Under the pieces are notes generated by a model, which was not told where the DNA came from, did no database searches, and saw only the letters and a program-made list of their open reading frames with translations. This document shows positions 1 through 7,605 of a stretch of 12,397 nt of DNA, piece after piece. Source of the stretch: Candidatus Schekmanbacteria bacterium GWA2_38_11 (GTDB lineage: Bacteria; Schekmanbacteria; GWA2-38-11); NCBI GenBank assembly GCA_001790645.1, contig MGDB01000107.1:23104-35500 (forward strand), read 5' to 3'. A program made the translations under genes and the position numbers. Position 1 is the stretch's first letter, and each line of letters opens with the position of its first letter.

Positions 1-1014
1 TTAGGCTACTCTCAGCTTTTGAAGCAAGCTCAACTAAAGGAAGAAGAATTAGAAATGGTAAATAAAATAGAGCTTAGTGCGTTAGGAGCAAAAAAGGTAA
101 TTGGATCCCTTTTAGGATTTTCTAAGCAGAATAAGCCTGAATTAAACTTAATTGATATCAATAATACTATTAAAAAAGTAATTTCCCTTTTGAAATATAA
201 ATTTGAGTCTAGTAATCTTAGATTAGAAACTGACCTGCAGGATGAAATGTCTCTAACCATGGCTGACGAAAATCAAATGGAGCAAGTATTTTTAAATATC
301 CTAAACAATTCCATACAGGCCATTGAAAATAAAGTTGGGATAATTTCAATAAGATCTTTTAAAAAGGGAGAAACTATTTTTATACAATTTACCGACAACG
401 GACTAGGAATCAAAGAGGAAAACTTGAAAAGGATCTTTGACCCATTTTTTACCACCAAACAGCAGGGCAAAGGAACAGGGTTGGGACTGAGTGTTTGTTA
501 TGGAATAATACAAAATCATAATGGTAAAATTTATGCTGATAGTATAGAAGGAGAAAAAACAACTTTTACCATTGAGCTCCCCGTAAAACAAAATAAAGCT
601 GTCAAATCAAAGGAAGATACAAAAAATGAACCAGAAAAGGCTATTAAGGGTAAAAGGATTCTGATCATAGATGATGACCAGATAATCAGGGAATTAATGG
701 AAATCATTCTAAAAAAAGATCACCAGGTTGAATCAGTAAATTCCGGAGAAATAGCTCTTCAGAGAATAAAAGAAACAAATTACGATTTGATAATAACTGA
801 TCTTAGAATGCCAGAAATTGATGGATTTAAAATTTACCACTGGATTAAAGAAAATAAGCCTGGAGATGAAAAGAAGATAATATTTACAACAGGGGATACT
901 TATGAGGATAAAACTAAAGAGTTTCTAAAAATCACCCAAAACCTCTTTATTGCAAAGCCCTTTAAAATAACCGACTTTGAAAATATTGTAAAAAAGTTTC
1001 TAACTAAGTTCTAA
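1..1014 (+). CDS. Hybrid sensor histidine kinase, C-terminal part (HisKA end, HATPase_c, receiver)
   Basis: The frame is open from base 1, so the gene starts upstream of the window. Numbering from the TTG at 19, the residues just before it read GYSQLL, the stretch that normally follows the phospho-accepting H-box; that His should lie a few codons off the edge. The ATPase domain shows an N-box around N93/N97, G1 box DNGLG (126-130), F-box FDPFF (140-144) and G2 box GKGTGLGLS (150-158). A linker of about 20 charged residues leads to a receiver domain with acidic pocket D218-D220, phospho-acceptor D261 in TDLRMP, T290/T291 and K313. By family knowledge, a signal causes autophosphorylation on His and transfer to Asp. 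The fused receiver suggests a phosphorelay or self-regulation. The sensor part and the partner are not visible. Its last 15 bases overlap the end of the opposing mfd gene. Confidence 0.93.
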   Translation, partial: LGYSQLLKQAQLKEEELEMVNKIELSALGAKKVIGSLLGFSKQNKPELNLIDINNTIKKVISLLKYKFESSNLRLETDLQDEMSLTMADENQMEQVFLNILNNSIQAIENKVGIISIRSFKKGETIFIQFTDNGLGIKEENLKRIFDPFFTTKQQGKGTGLGLSVCYGIIQNHNGKIYADSIEGEKTTFTIELPVKQNKAVKSKEDTKNEPEKAIKGKRILIIDDDQIIRELMEIILKKDHQVESVNSGEIALQRIKETNYDLIITDLRMPEIDGFKIYHWIKENKPGDEKKIIFTTGDTYEDKTKEFLKITQNLFIAKPFKITDFENIVKKFLTKF

Positions 1015-4000
1015 TTCACATTTTCGTATCATATCTTCTAAAAAAATTTTTGTAACTTTAATTAGTTCATCCACATTTTTTAAATTCTTAATGACCAAAG
1101 AATTTTCTGAAATGAACTTTAAATAATTTTTCTTATCGGAAATGATCTGAGCTAAAACATGAGGGGATATCTGAAAACTGTCTGAAAAACTTATAATTAT
1201 TCCTTTTTTTGAAAATTCCACTTTTGATGCTTTAATTTTGTTTCCCAAGATTCTTAATGAACTAACCTCAAACAACAGCTCAACTGCTTTCGGGAGATTT
1301 CCAAACCTGTCTTGAATTTCCTCTTTAAATTCTTCAAGAAGAGCTAAATCCTCTATTTCAGCTAATCTTTTGTAAATACTCATTCTCTGCATTGAATCCC
1401 CTATAAAATCATCAGGAATGAATGCTTCAAAATCAGAGTTTATTGAACAGGTTATTTTTTCTTTCTCCACAGAAATCCCATTTAACTCACTTATAGTTTC
1501 TTCAATTAACTTACAGTAAAGATCAAATCCGATGGATATAATATACCCTGACTGCTCTTCCCCTAAAATATTCCCAGCCCCCCTTATTTCTAAATCTTGG
1601 GCTGCAATTTTAAACCCTGAACCTAAATCAGATAGTTCTTCAATTACCCTTAGTCGTTTCTGTGATTCTTCAGTAAGAACAGTTCTGGGAGGAATCAAGA
1701 GATATGCATAAGATACATGTCCATCTCTTCCTACTCTTCCCCTAAGCTGATATAAATCAGCAAGTCCAAAGCAATCTGCTCTATTAATTATTATTGTATT
1801 TACTGATGGTATATCAAGGCCTGATTCAATAATAGAGGTGCATAATAAGATGTCATAGTCTCTTTTTATAAATTTCATCATTACCTCTTCAAGCATATTC
1901 TTTTTCATCTGTCCATGTGCAACTCCTATTCGTATTGACGGGGCAAGTTTTTTTAACATCCTCTCTATGGCATTGATACTCCTTACCCTGTTATGTACAA
2001 AGTAAATCTGGCCACCTCTTTCTAACTCTCTCATTATTGCCTTTGCAATTAGTTCTTTGCTGAATGGTGCTACTACTGTTTTAATCGGTTGGCGATCCTC
2101 AGGTGGAGTATCTATTATACTCATATCTCTCACACCCATTAAAGAGAGTTGTAGTGTTCTAGGGATTGGTGTTGCAGTTAAAGTAAGAATATCTACTTCA
2201 TTACGAAACTTTTTCAATTTCTCCTTGTGCTTAACTCCAAATCTCTGCTCTTCATCAATTACAATAAGGCCAATGTCTTTAACCTTTACATCATCAGAAA
2301 TCAGTCTGTGGGTTCCAATCACTATATCTACTTTCCCTTCTGCTAAGCCCTTAATTATCTCCCTCTCTTTTTTCTCTGAGCAGAACCGAGATAGTACCTC
2401 TATCTTTATTGGAAACGTTGAGAAGCGGTTTACAAATGTTTGATAATGTTGCTGGGCAAGTATTGTAGTTGGGACTAAAACTGCAACCTGCTTCCCATCT
2501 ATAACTGCCTTTAGAGCAGCTCTTAAAGCAACCTCAGTTTTACCATATCCCACATCCCCGCAGATTAATCTATCCATAGGACTGTAGGACTCCATATCTC
2601 TTTTTACGTCCTCTATTGCCTTTAGTTGGTGAGGCGTTTCTTCATATTCAAAAGTGCTTTCAAACTCCTTCATCCAATTATCATCTTTTGAAAAAGCAAA
2701 ACCTTCTTTTATTTTTCGTGCGGCGGAAATCTCTAATAATTCTTTGGCTATCTTGCAGATGGACTCTTTGGCTTTCTCCTTTGCCTTTTCCCAGCTTTTT
2801 CCACTTAAGTGGTCTAATTTTGGTACGGACCCGTGAACACCTATATACTTTTGAATTAAATTTAAATTTTCAACCGGCACATAAAGAAACTCATTGCCAA
2901 GATATTCAATAGCTAAAAAATCTCTTTGACTACTGTTTACTCTGATTTTTTTTACACCCTGAAATTTACCTATCCCATAATCTATATGTACTAAATAATC
3001 CCGTAGAGAAAGATCACCGAAATCTGATATAAATCTGCTGCTGTCAAAAGTTCTCCTAAACCTCCTGACAATTTTTTTCCCGAATATCTCTTCATCAGAT
3101 ATAATGACAAGACCGATTGAACCAAATTCGAATCCTCCTGACAGTTTCCCAGTCAATATCTTAGGTACATAGGGCGGGAGCTTGCTCCTATTCGTTAATA
3201 AAGGCGTTTCAGAAAGAATGTCTTCAGGGCTTAGTTCGATCCTGTTTTCATCATTAAAAATAACATCTGTGTCATATTCTTTAAATATTTCTTCTAATCT
3301 CTTTGCATATCCCTCTGTTGAACTAACAAAATATACTCTGTAATTATTTTTTTTAAAACTCTCAAGTTCTAAAAGGCAGGACTTAAGTCTATCAATTCCA
3401 CCATTTAAACCTAAAAAAGAGATTGTTTTAACATCAAAGTTAAATAAATCTTTTATGTGTATGTCACCCTCTCCTGCAAGCAAGCTAACAAAGACCTGTT
3501 CAAATTTATTGGTCTGCAGTTCTATCTCCTCTGGAGATATGTAGAGTTCTGAGGGGCTAAAACAAGGAGACTCTTTCTCTGTTAAGATTTCCCACTGGCT
3601 ATTTATTTCTTTATAAAATTCATCAGACTTTTCTCTTATTTGAAGAGGTTCATCAAAGACTAACAGAGAATCTTTTGGAATATAATCAAAAATAGTTATC
3701 AAATTATCAAAAAATAATGGGCTGAAATATTCGATACCAGGAAAGTATGTATTCTCTTTTAAAATGGCTAAAATCTTGTCATAATTTTCACTTTTATCCC
3801 TATAAGAATAAAAGTATTTTTTAAACTTTTCCGCTATCTCATCAACGGAATCAGGATCATAGAAGATTTCCCTTACAGGAAGAATATTAACCTCTCTTAG
3901 CCTATTAACAGATCTTTGAGTATAAAGATCAAACTCTCTTATGGAGGTAATCTCGTCGCCAAAAAATTCAATCCTCAAAGGGTTTTTGTAGGAATAAGTG

Positions 4001-4578
4001 AAAATGTCTACTATGCATCCTCTTGAGCTAAAATCCCCTATTTCTTCTACAATGTCTTTTCTCTCATATCCGCTTGATGTTAAAACCTCTACCAAATTTT
4101 CCTTTGTAATTTCAAGTCCTACTTCAATATATAGAGTTCTTTTCTGTAATTGTTCTCTATTCATAAATCTCTGTAGTAAACTCTCGGGAGTTATAAGAAC
4201 AATTGCTGCTTCTTCCTTGTTTAATAATTTATCAAGAATCAGGAGTCTTTTAGAGGATATTTCTATATACGGAGACAGAGACTCATATGGAGTCACTTCC
4301 CACTGAGGGAAATAAAATATGTTCTCTATTGTATCCCCAGCATTATTAACGGGTATTAATTTTTTTGAAAAAAATATAAGATCGTTACAAAGAGCCTCAG
4401 CAGATTGATTTGAGGGTGTTATAAGGAATATAGGTTTTTTGAGTAAATGGTTAATTAAGATTAGAACAAAGGCCTTTGAGGAACCTGACAAGCCTCTTAT
4501 GCTTATCCTCGAGTCCCCTGCTTTGATAGAATTAATTAACTTCTGAAGGGTTGATTCATTTTTTTCTTCAATTTCCAT
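1000..4578 (-). CDS. mfd: Transcription-repair coupling factor Mfd
   Basis: A 1192-residue protein of full family length. Mfd is a cytoplasmic translocase that removes RNA polymerase stalled at DNA damage and recruits UvrA. In order: an N-terminal UvrB-like module (about 1-330) whose P-loop equivalent (GLSGSSK, 29-35) is degenerate, as usual in Mfd; a middle region; an RNA-polymerase-interacting domain (about 520-580, with DYLVHIDYGIGKFQG and YVPVENLNLI); a RecG-like motor with Walker A GDVGYGKT (674-681), DEEQ box (775-778), TATPIPRT (801-808) and motif VI QLRGRVGR (944-951); and the C-terminal TRCF/D7 domain (about 1050-1150, with DRFGNLP). All ATPase motifs are intact. The ATG at 4578 is the first usable start after an in-frame stop at 4591-4593. 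No strong Shine-Dalgarno precedes it; only 7 bases separate it from trpS, so translational coupling is likely. Confidence 0.98.
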   Translation of the reverse strand: MEIEEKNESTLQKLINSIKAGDSRISIRGLSGSSKAFVLILINHLLKKPIFLITPSNQSAEALCNDLIFFSKKLIPVNNAGDTIENIFYFPQWEVTPYESLSPYIEISSKRLLILDKLLNKEEAAIVLITPESLLQRFMNREQLQKRTLYIEVGLEITKENLVEVLTSSGYERKDIVEEIGDFSSRGCIVDIFTYSYKNPLRIEFFGDEITSIREFDLYTQRSVNRLREVNILPVREIFYDPDSVDEIAEKFKKYFYSYRDKSENYDKILAILKENTYFPGIEYFSPLFFDNLITIFDYIPKDSLLVFDEPLQIREKSDEFYKEINSQWEILTEKESPCFSPSELYISPEEIELQTNKFEQVFVSLLAGEGDIHIKDLFNFDVKTISFLGLNGGIDRLKSCLLELESFKKNNYRVYFVSSTEGYAKRLEEIFKEYDTDVIFNDENRIELSPEDILSETPLLTNRSKLPPYVPKILTGKLSGGFEFGSIGLVIISDEEIFGKKIVRRFRRTFDSSRFISDFGDLSLRDYLVHIDYGIGKFQGVKKIRVNSSQRDFLAIEYLGNEFLYVPVENLNLIQKYIGVHGSVPKLDHLSGKSWEKAKEKAKESICKIAKELLEISAARKIKEGFAFSKDDNWMKEFESTFEYEETPHQLKAIEDVKRDMESYSPMDRLICGDVGYGKTEVALRAALKAVIDGKQVAVLVPTTILAQQHYQTFVNRFSTFPIKIEVLSRFCSEKKEREIIKGLAEGKVDIVIGTHRLISDDVKVKDIGLIVIDEEQRFGVKHKEKLKKFRNEVDILTLTATPIPRTLQLSLMGVRDMSIIDTPPEDRQPIKTVVAPFSKELIAKAIMRELERGGQIYFVHNRVRSINAIERMLKKLAPSIRIGVAHGQMKKNMLEEVMMKFIKRDYDILLCTSIIESGLDIPSVNTIIINRADCFGLADLYQLRGRVGRDGHVSYAYLLIPPRTVLTEESQKRLRVIEELSDLGSGFKIAAQDLEIRGAGNILGEEQSGYIISIGFDLYCKLIEETISELNGISVEKEKITCSINSDFEAFIPDDFIGDSMQRMSIYKRLAEIEDLALLEEFKEEIQDRFGNLPKAVELLFEVSSLRILGNKIKASKVEFSKKGIIISFSDSFQISPHVLAQIISDKKNYLKFISENSLVIKNLKNVDELIKVTKIFLEDMIRKCELELS

Positions 4579-4585
4579 ATTTAAA

Positions 4586-5584
4586 TCAAATTATTTTCAT
4601 AGCTTCCTTTATTTCTTTAATTGTTTTAGATGAAAATTCTCTCGCCTTTTTTCCACCTTCAAAAAATATATCATCAACATCTTTCCATTTTTTAGAAATA
4701 TCTGATCTTCTAAACTGGAATTGCTCAAGATACCCCCAAAGATTTTTTATTAGCTCTTTTTTACACTCTACGCAACCAATTTGCGCAGTTCTGCATTTCT
4801 CACCAATCTCCTTCACCTTTTCATGGGGAGAAAATATTTTGTGATAGCCGAAAACAATTGATACCTCCGGGTCACCGCAATCACTCCTTTTTACCCTAAG
4901 AGGATCAGTCATCATATGCATGACCTTTTCACTGACTACCTCGCGGGGATCGGAGAGATAAATGCAGTTATTATAACTTTTCCCCATTTTCCTTCCATCT
5001 AATCCTAAAAGTTTTGGAGTTACTGTTAATTTAGCTTGAGGTTCTACAAATGTCTCAGTGCCATAAAGATTATTGAACCTGCGGGCAATTTCTCTGGTAA
5101 GTTCCACATGCGGAACTTGATCTATCCCTACCGGAACGACATCCGCCTTATAGATCAATATATCAGAAGCCTGAAGCACAGGATAACCAAGAAATCCATA
5201 AGTTGAAAGGTCTTTATTAGTTAACTCCTCCTTTATCTCTTTATATGACGGCACTCTTTCAAGCCATGGTATAGGAACTATCATTGAAAGCATCAGGTAA
5301 AGCTCTGCATGTTCTTTAATATCAGACTGGAGAAAGATTATTCCTTTTTCCGGGTCAATACCTGCTGCCAACCAGTCAAGGACCATTTCCTTGCTGTAAA
5401 CTTTTATCTTAGAGGGATCGTCATACTCGGTAGTAAGAGCATGCCAATCAGCTACAAAGAAGAAACACTTAAAGTTTTCCTGCATCTCTCTCCAGTTATC
5501 TAAAACTCCTATGAGATGACCTAAGTGAAGCTTTCCGGTAGGCCTTATTCCACTTATGGCTCTCTGCTTTTTGCTTTTTTCCAT
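4586..5584 (-). CDS. trpS: Tryptophan--tRNA ligase with a C-terminal cysteine cluster
   Basis: A 332-residue class Ic aminoacyl-tRNA synthetase of normal length that charges tRNA-Trp in the cytoplasm. The HIGH-type signature is HLGH (20-23), within a GIRPTGKLHLGH segment. The KMSKS loop is KMGKS (199-203). TrpRS-typical GYPVLQASDIL (133-143) and VPVGIDQVPHVELTREIA (150-167) place it as TrpRS rather than TyrRS. Cysteines at 236, 264, 271 and 274 include a C-x6-C-x2-C run. This resembles the iron-sulfur motif I recall from Thermotoga maritima TrpRS, but the first ligand is shifted. The ATG at 5584 is preceded by AGAGGT six bases upstream. It sits 14 bases after the M50 gene and 7 bases before mfd, so it is probably co-transcribed with both. 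No T-box-like leader is possible in such a short gap. Confidence 0.97.
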   Translation of the reverse strand: MEKSKKQRAISGIRPTGKLHLGHLIGVLDNWREMQENFKCFFFVADWHALTTEYDDPSKIKVYSKEMVLDWLAAGIDPEKGIIFLQSDIKEHAELYLMLSMIVPIPWLERVPSYKEIKEELTNKDLSTYGFLGYPVLQASDILIYKADVVPVGIDQVPHVELTREIARRFNNLYGTETFVEPQAKLTVTPKLLGLDGRKMGKSYNNCIYLSDPREVVSEKVMHMMTDPLRVKRSDCGDPEVSIVFGYHKIFSPHEKVKEIGEKCRTAQIGCVECKKELIKNLWGYLEQFQFRRSDISKKWKDVDDIFFEGGKKAREFSSKTIKEIKEAMKII

Positions 5585-5590
5585 CTCAGT

Positions 5591-5596
5591 ACCTCT
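5591..5596 (-). promoter_or_regulatory. Ribosome binding site of trpS
   Basis: AGAGGT on the minus strand, six bases before the trpS ATG. It lies immediately downstream of the TAG stop of the M50 protease gene (5599-5601), so the two genes are likely translated from the same message. Confidence 0.6.
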
Positions 5597-5598
5597 TT

Positions 5599-6264
5599 CT
5601 ATAAAAACGGAATTCCTAACAACTTTATAATTAACGAATACAAAGGACTAATAATAGACCCTAAAATTCCTGTGTAGAGGAGTAAAATAAGTATTAAAAA
5701 TCCATAAGGCCTTGTTTTTTCAAATATCCTTGCTGACTCATATGGAAGAAGTCCCATTAAAACCCCACTGCCATCAAGTGGGAAAACCGGAATCAAATTA
5801 AAAATTGCCAGAATAACATTCAACTGCGTGCTAAACAATATGAACAGTATCAGCGGCTTGATGAAAAATACCCATTCGGCAGAAAAAAAGCTCCCTCCTG
5901 ACCAAAAAAAAATTAGATGATATATGAGTGCACTTATAATAGCCAAAGAAAGATTACTTAAGGGGCCAGCAAAAGATACCCAAAGGTTATCTTTTCTTGG
6001 GTTGCGCAAATTATAAGGATTAACAGGAACAGGTTTGGCCCAGCCAAAAAGAATACCCGAACCAGTAATGATAATAAAAAGAGGAATAAGAACAGTACCG
6101 ATCAAATCTATATGAGCAATAGGGTTTAAAGTTATTCGTCCTAAGTTTTTTGCCGTCGGGTCGCCCAACTTGTTAGCTGACCAAGCGTGAGAGCATTCGT
6201 GGATTGAAATTGCAAGCAATAAAACGATATAACTTATTATTGATTCGCCTGATAGTCCTGTCAC
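5599..6264 (-). CDS. Site-2-type membrane zinc metalloprotease (M50 family, YwhC-like)
   Basis: A 221-residue, strongly hydrophobic protein with about five membrane segments (roughly residues 7-24, 52-74, 95-120, 132-155 and 188-213). The zinc motif HExxH is HECSH at 22-26, at the end of the first segment. The second M50 motif is NLIPVFPLDGS (156-166), with D164 as expected third zinc ligand. These mark a small, PDZ-less site-2 protease of the YwhC type. Family members cut membrane proteins within the bilayer; the substrate here is unknown and no anti-sigma factor lies nearby. The GTG start at 6264 is chosen because AAGGTG sits seven bases upstream and it gives a normal N-terminus. It lies 27 bases after pheA and 14 before trpS. 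I recall this family next to trpS in deltaproteobacteria. Confidence 0.93.
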   Translation of the reverse strand: MTGLSGESIISYIVLLLAISIHECSHAWSANKLGDPTAKNLGRITLNPIAHIDLIGTVLIPLFIIITGSGILFGWAKPVPVNPYNLRNPRKDNLWVSFAGPLSNLSLAIISALIYHLIFFWSGGSFFSAEWVFFIKPLILFILFSTQLNVILAIFNLIPVFPLDGSGVLMGLLPYESARIFEKTRPYGFLILILLLYTGILGSIISPLYSLIIKLLGIPFL

Positions 6265-6271
6265 TTCCTAA

Positions 6272-6277
6272 CACCTT
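6272..6277 (-). promoter_or_regulatory. Ribosome binding site deciding the GTG start of the M50 protease
   Basis: AAGGTG on the minus strand, seven bases from the GTG at 6264. It supports this non-ATG start. The next methionine in frame is far downstream, inside the conserved domain. Confidence 0.6.
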
Positions 6278-6291
6278 GGTTATCAAAGTTT

Positions 6292-7365
6292 TCAATTCTG
6301 TTTTGCCCTTGGATAAGAGCCCAAGATCTTCAAAAAAATACATTTACTCTTTAAGGATTTTATTGCCTTCTTAACTTCTAAATCCTCAAGATGTCCCAAA
6401 AGATCTAAATAAAAAATATACTTCCATGCTTTTTTCTTTAAAGGTCTCGATTCAATTTTGGTCAGATTAATCTTGTTCTCAGCAAACGGCCTTAATACTT
6501 CGTGTAAAACTCCAGCTTTGTCCTTTACAGAAAAGATAAGAGAGGTCTTATCATCTCCGGTTCTTTCTGAAGAATTTTTGCCAATTATAAGAAACCTCGT
6601 AAAATTATTTACATTGTCTTCTATATTTCTTTTGATAATCTTTAACCCATAAAGAACAGCAGCCATACTGCTTGCTATAGCTGCCATAGATTTATTTTCT
6701 GAAGCCATTATTGCAGCCCTTGAATTACTGGAAACTTCGGTTAAAGGAATCCCATTAAGATGCTTCTCCAACCACTCTCTACACTGTGCTATAGATTGAG
6801 GGTGAGACACTACTTGCTTAACATCTTTAATATTACCGGTCTTATTTAATAAGTTATGATTGATAGGAAGTAATATTTCACCGCATATTTTTAAATCTGA
6901 TTCAAGAAACATATCAAGAGTCAAGTTAATTGCTCCTTCAGTAGAGTTTTCAACTGGTACCACTCCATACTTTACAAGCTCCTTTTCCACATCATCAAAT
7001 ACATCTTTAATGGAATCTGCTGAATGATACTTTAAAGATAGACCAAACTGTTGGATACAGGCAAGATGCGTAAAGGATGCTTCTGGACCCAGAAAGGATA
7101 TTTTTATAGGTTCTTCTAAAGCAAGAGAAGCAGATATTATCTCTCTGTATATATATTTTATTGATTCATTACCTAAAGGGCCTTTATTCTTTAGAAATAA
7201 CTTTTCGTATATTTCTTTTTCTCTTTTAGGAGAGTGAATTTTTTTGCTATTTTTTCTTTTTATATCCCCTATTTTTATGGCTAAATTGGCTCTCTGGCTT
7301 AAAAGATCCAATATCTTTTCATCAATTTCATCTACTTTTTTTCTATAATTTCGAATCTCGCTCAA
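6292..7365 (-). CDS. pheA: Bifunctional chorismate mutase/prephenate dehydratase (P-protein)
   Basis: A 357-residue cytoplasmic enzyme of phenylalanine synthesis that turns chorismate into prephenate and then phenylpyruvate. Residues 1-85 are an AroQ-type chorismate mutase with expected active-site residues R8, R25, K36 and R48/E49. Residues 87-265 are prephenate dehydratase with ENSTEGAI (139-146) and NNFTRF (253-258, containing the catalytic Thr-Arg-Phe). Residues 274-352 form an ACT domain with GVL (285-287, the GAL position) and ESRP (305-308), the two motifs that bind phenylalanine for feedback inhibition in this family. Allosteric control by phenylalanine is therefore likely. The TTG start at 7365 is supported by AAAGGG seven bases upstream and by its fit to the mutase N-terminus; the next methionine is at residue 151. 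It is the first gene of the minus-strand block. Confidence 0.97.
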   Translation of the reverse strand: MSEIRNYRKKVDEIDEKILDLLSQRANLAIKIGDIKRKNSKKIHSPKREKEIYEKLFLKNKGPLGNESIKYIYREIISASLALEEPIKISFLGPEASFTHLACIQQFGLSLKYHSADSIKDVFDDVEKELVKYGVVPVENSTEGAINLTLDMFLESDLKICGEILLPINHNLLNKTGNIKDVKQVVSHPQSIAQCREWLEKHLNGIPLTEVSSNSRAAIMASENKSMAAIASSMAAVLYGLKIIKRNIEDNVNNFTRFLIIGKNSSERTGDDKTSLIFSVKDKAGVLHEVLRPFAENKINLTKIESRPLKKKAWKYIFYLDLLGHLEDLEVKKAIKSLKSKCIFLKILGSYPRAKQN

Positions 7366-7372
7366 TTTGCAA

Positions 7373-7378
7373 CCCTTT
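7373..7378 (-). promoter_or_regulatory. Ribosome binding site deciding the TTG start of pheA
   Basis: AAAGGG on the minus strand, seven bases from the TTG at 7365. It is a good match to the 16S anti-Shine-Dalgarno and the main reason to accept the rare start codon. Confidence 0.65.
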
Positions 7379-7472
7379 AGATCTGATCTCCATCTTCTCA
7401 GTAATGTTAAATTTAAATTTGCTAATTTTTATTTTTAATATTAAATTTATTGAAAAAATTCAATTACTTTTT

Positions 7473-7501
7473 AAACTATTTGAGCATTTAAATGATGTCA
7501 A
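7473..7501 (-). promoter_or_regulatory. Probable sigma-70-type promoter of the pheA operon
   Basis: On the minus strand a perfect TTGACA -35 box (7501-7496) is followed after 17 bases by TAGTTT (7478-7473), which keeps the key T, A and final T of the -10 consensus. An A-run just upstream on the same strand (7504-7510) resembles an UP element. Transcription would start near 7466 and leave a leader of about 100 AT-rich bases before pheA. I saw no run of Phe codons or terminator-like hairpin in that leader, so classical phe attenuation is not supported. Confidence 0.5.
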
Positions 7502-7529
7502 GATTTTTTTAAGAGATCTTTAATTAATA

Positions 7530-7549
7530 TAGCAGAAAGACCTCTGCTA
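7530..7549. repeat. Perfect 7-bp inverted repeat in the divergent intergenic region
   Basis: TAGCAGA and TCTGCTA flank a six-base AAGACC loop. The element is about 30 bases beyond the -35 box of the pheA promoter and 57 bases before the first possible start of the rightward gene. No T-run follows on either strand, so it is not a normal intrinsic terminator. It could be an operator or an RNA hairpin in the rightward leader. The rest of the 240-base region (7366-7605) is AT-rich; I could not find a convincing rightward promoter in it. Confidence 0.45.
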
Positions 7550-7605
7550 CGGAAAATTAGAAAAATTACAAAGATTTTATCGCTAAAAAACTAATCTCTG
7601 CAAAC

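Noticed and set aside
2057..2912. Plus-strand open frames of about 60-130 codons opposite mfd.
   Set aside because: They lie antisense to highly conserved Mfd motor motifs and show no recognisable protein; they are coding shadows.
7343..7393. Sixteen-codon minus-strand frame starting ATG at 7393 and overlapping the pheA start, a possible phe leader peptide.
   Set aside because: It contains no phenylalanine codon, has no Shine-Dalgarno, and no alternative hairpins or terminator follow it.
7496..7593. Open plus-strand stretch in another frame upstream of the BPL_N-like gene, ending in a lysine/arginine-rich sequence, considered as a frameshifted N-terminus.
   Set aside because: It has no start codon, and its composition does not join naturally to the conserved domain about 200 bases away.
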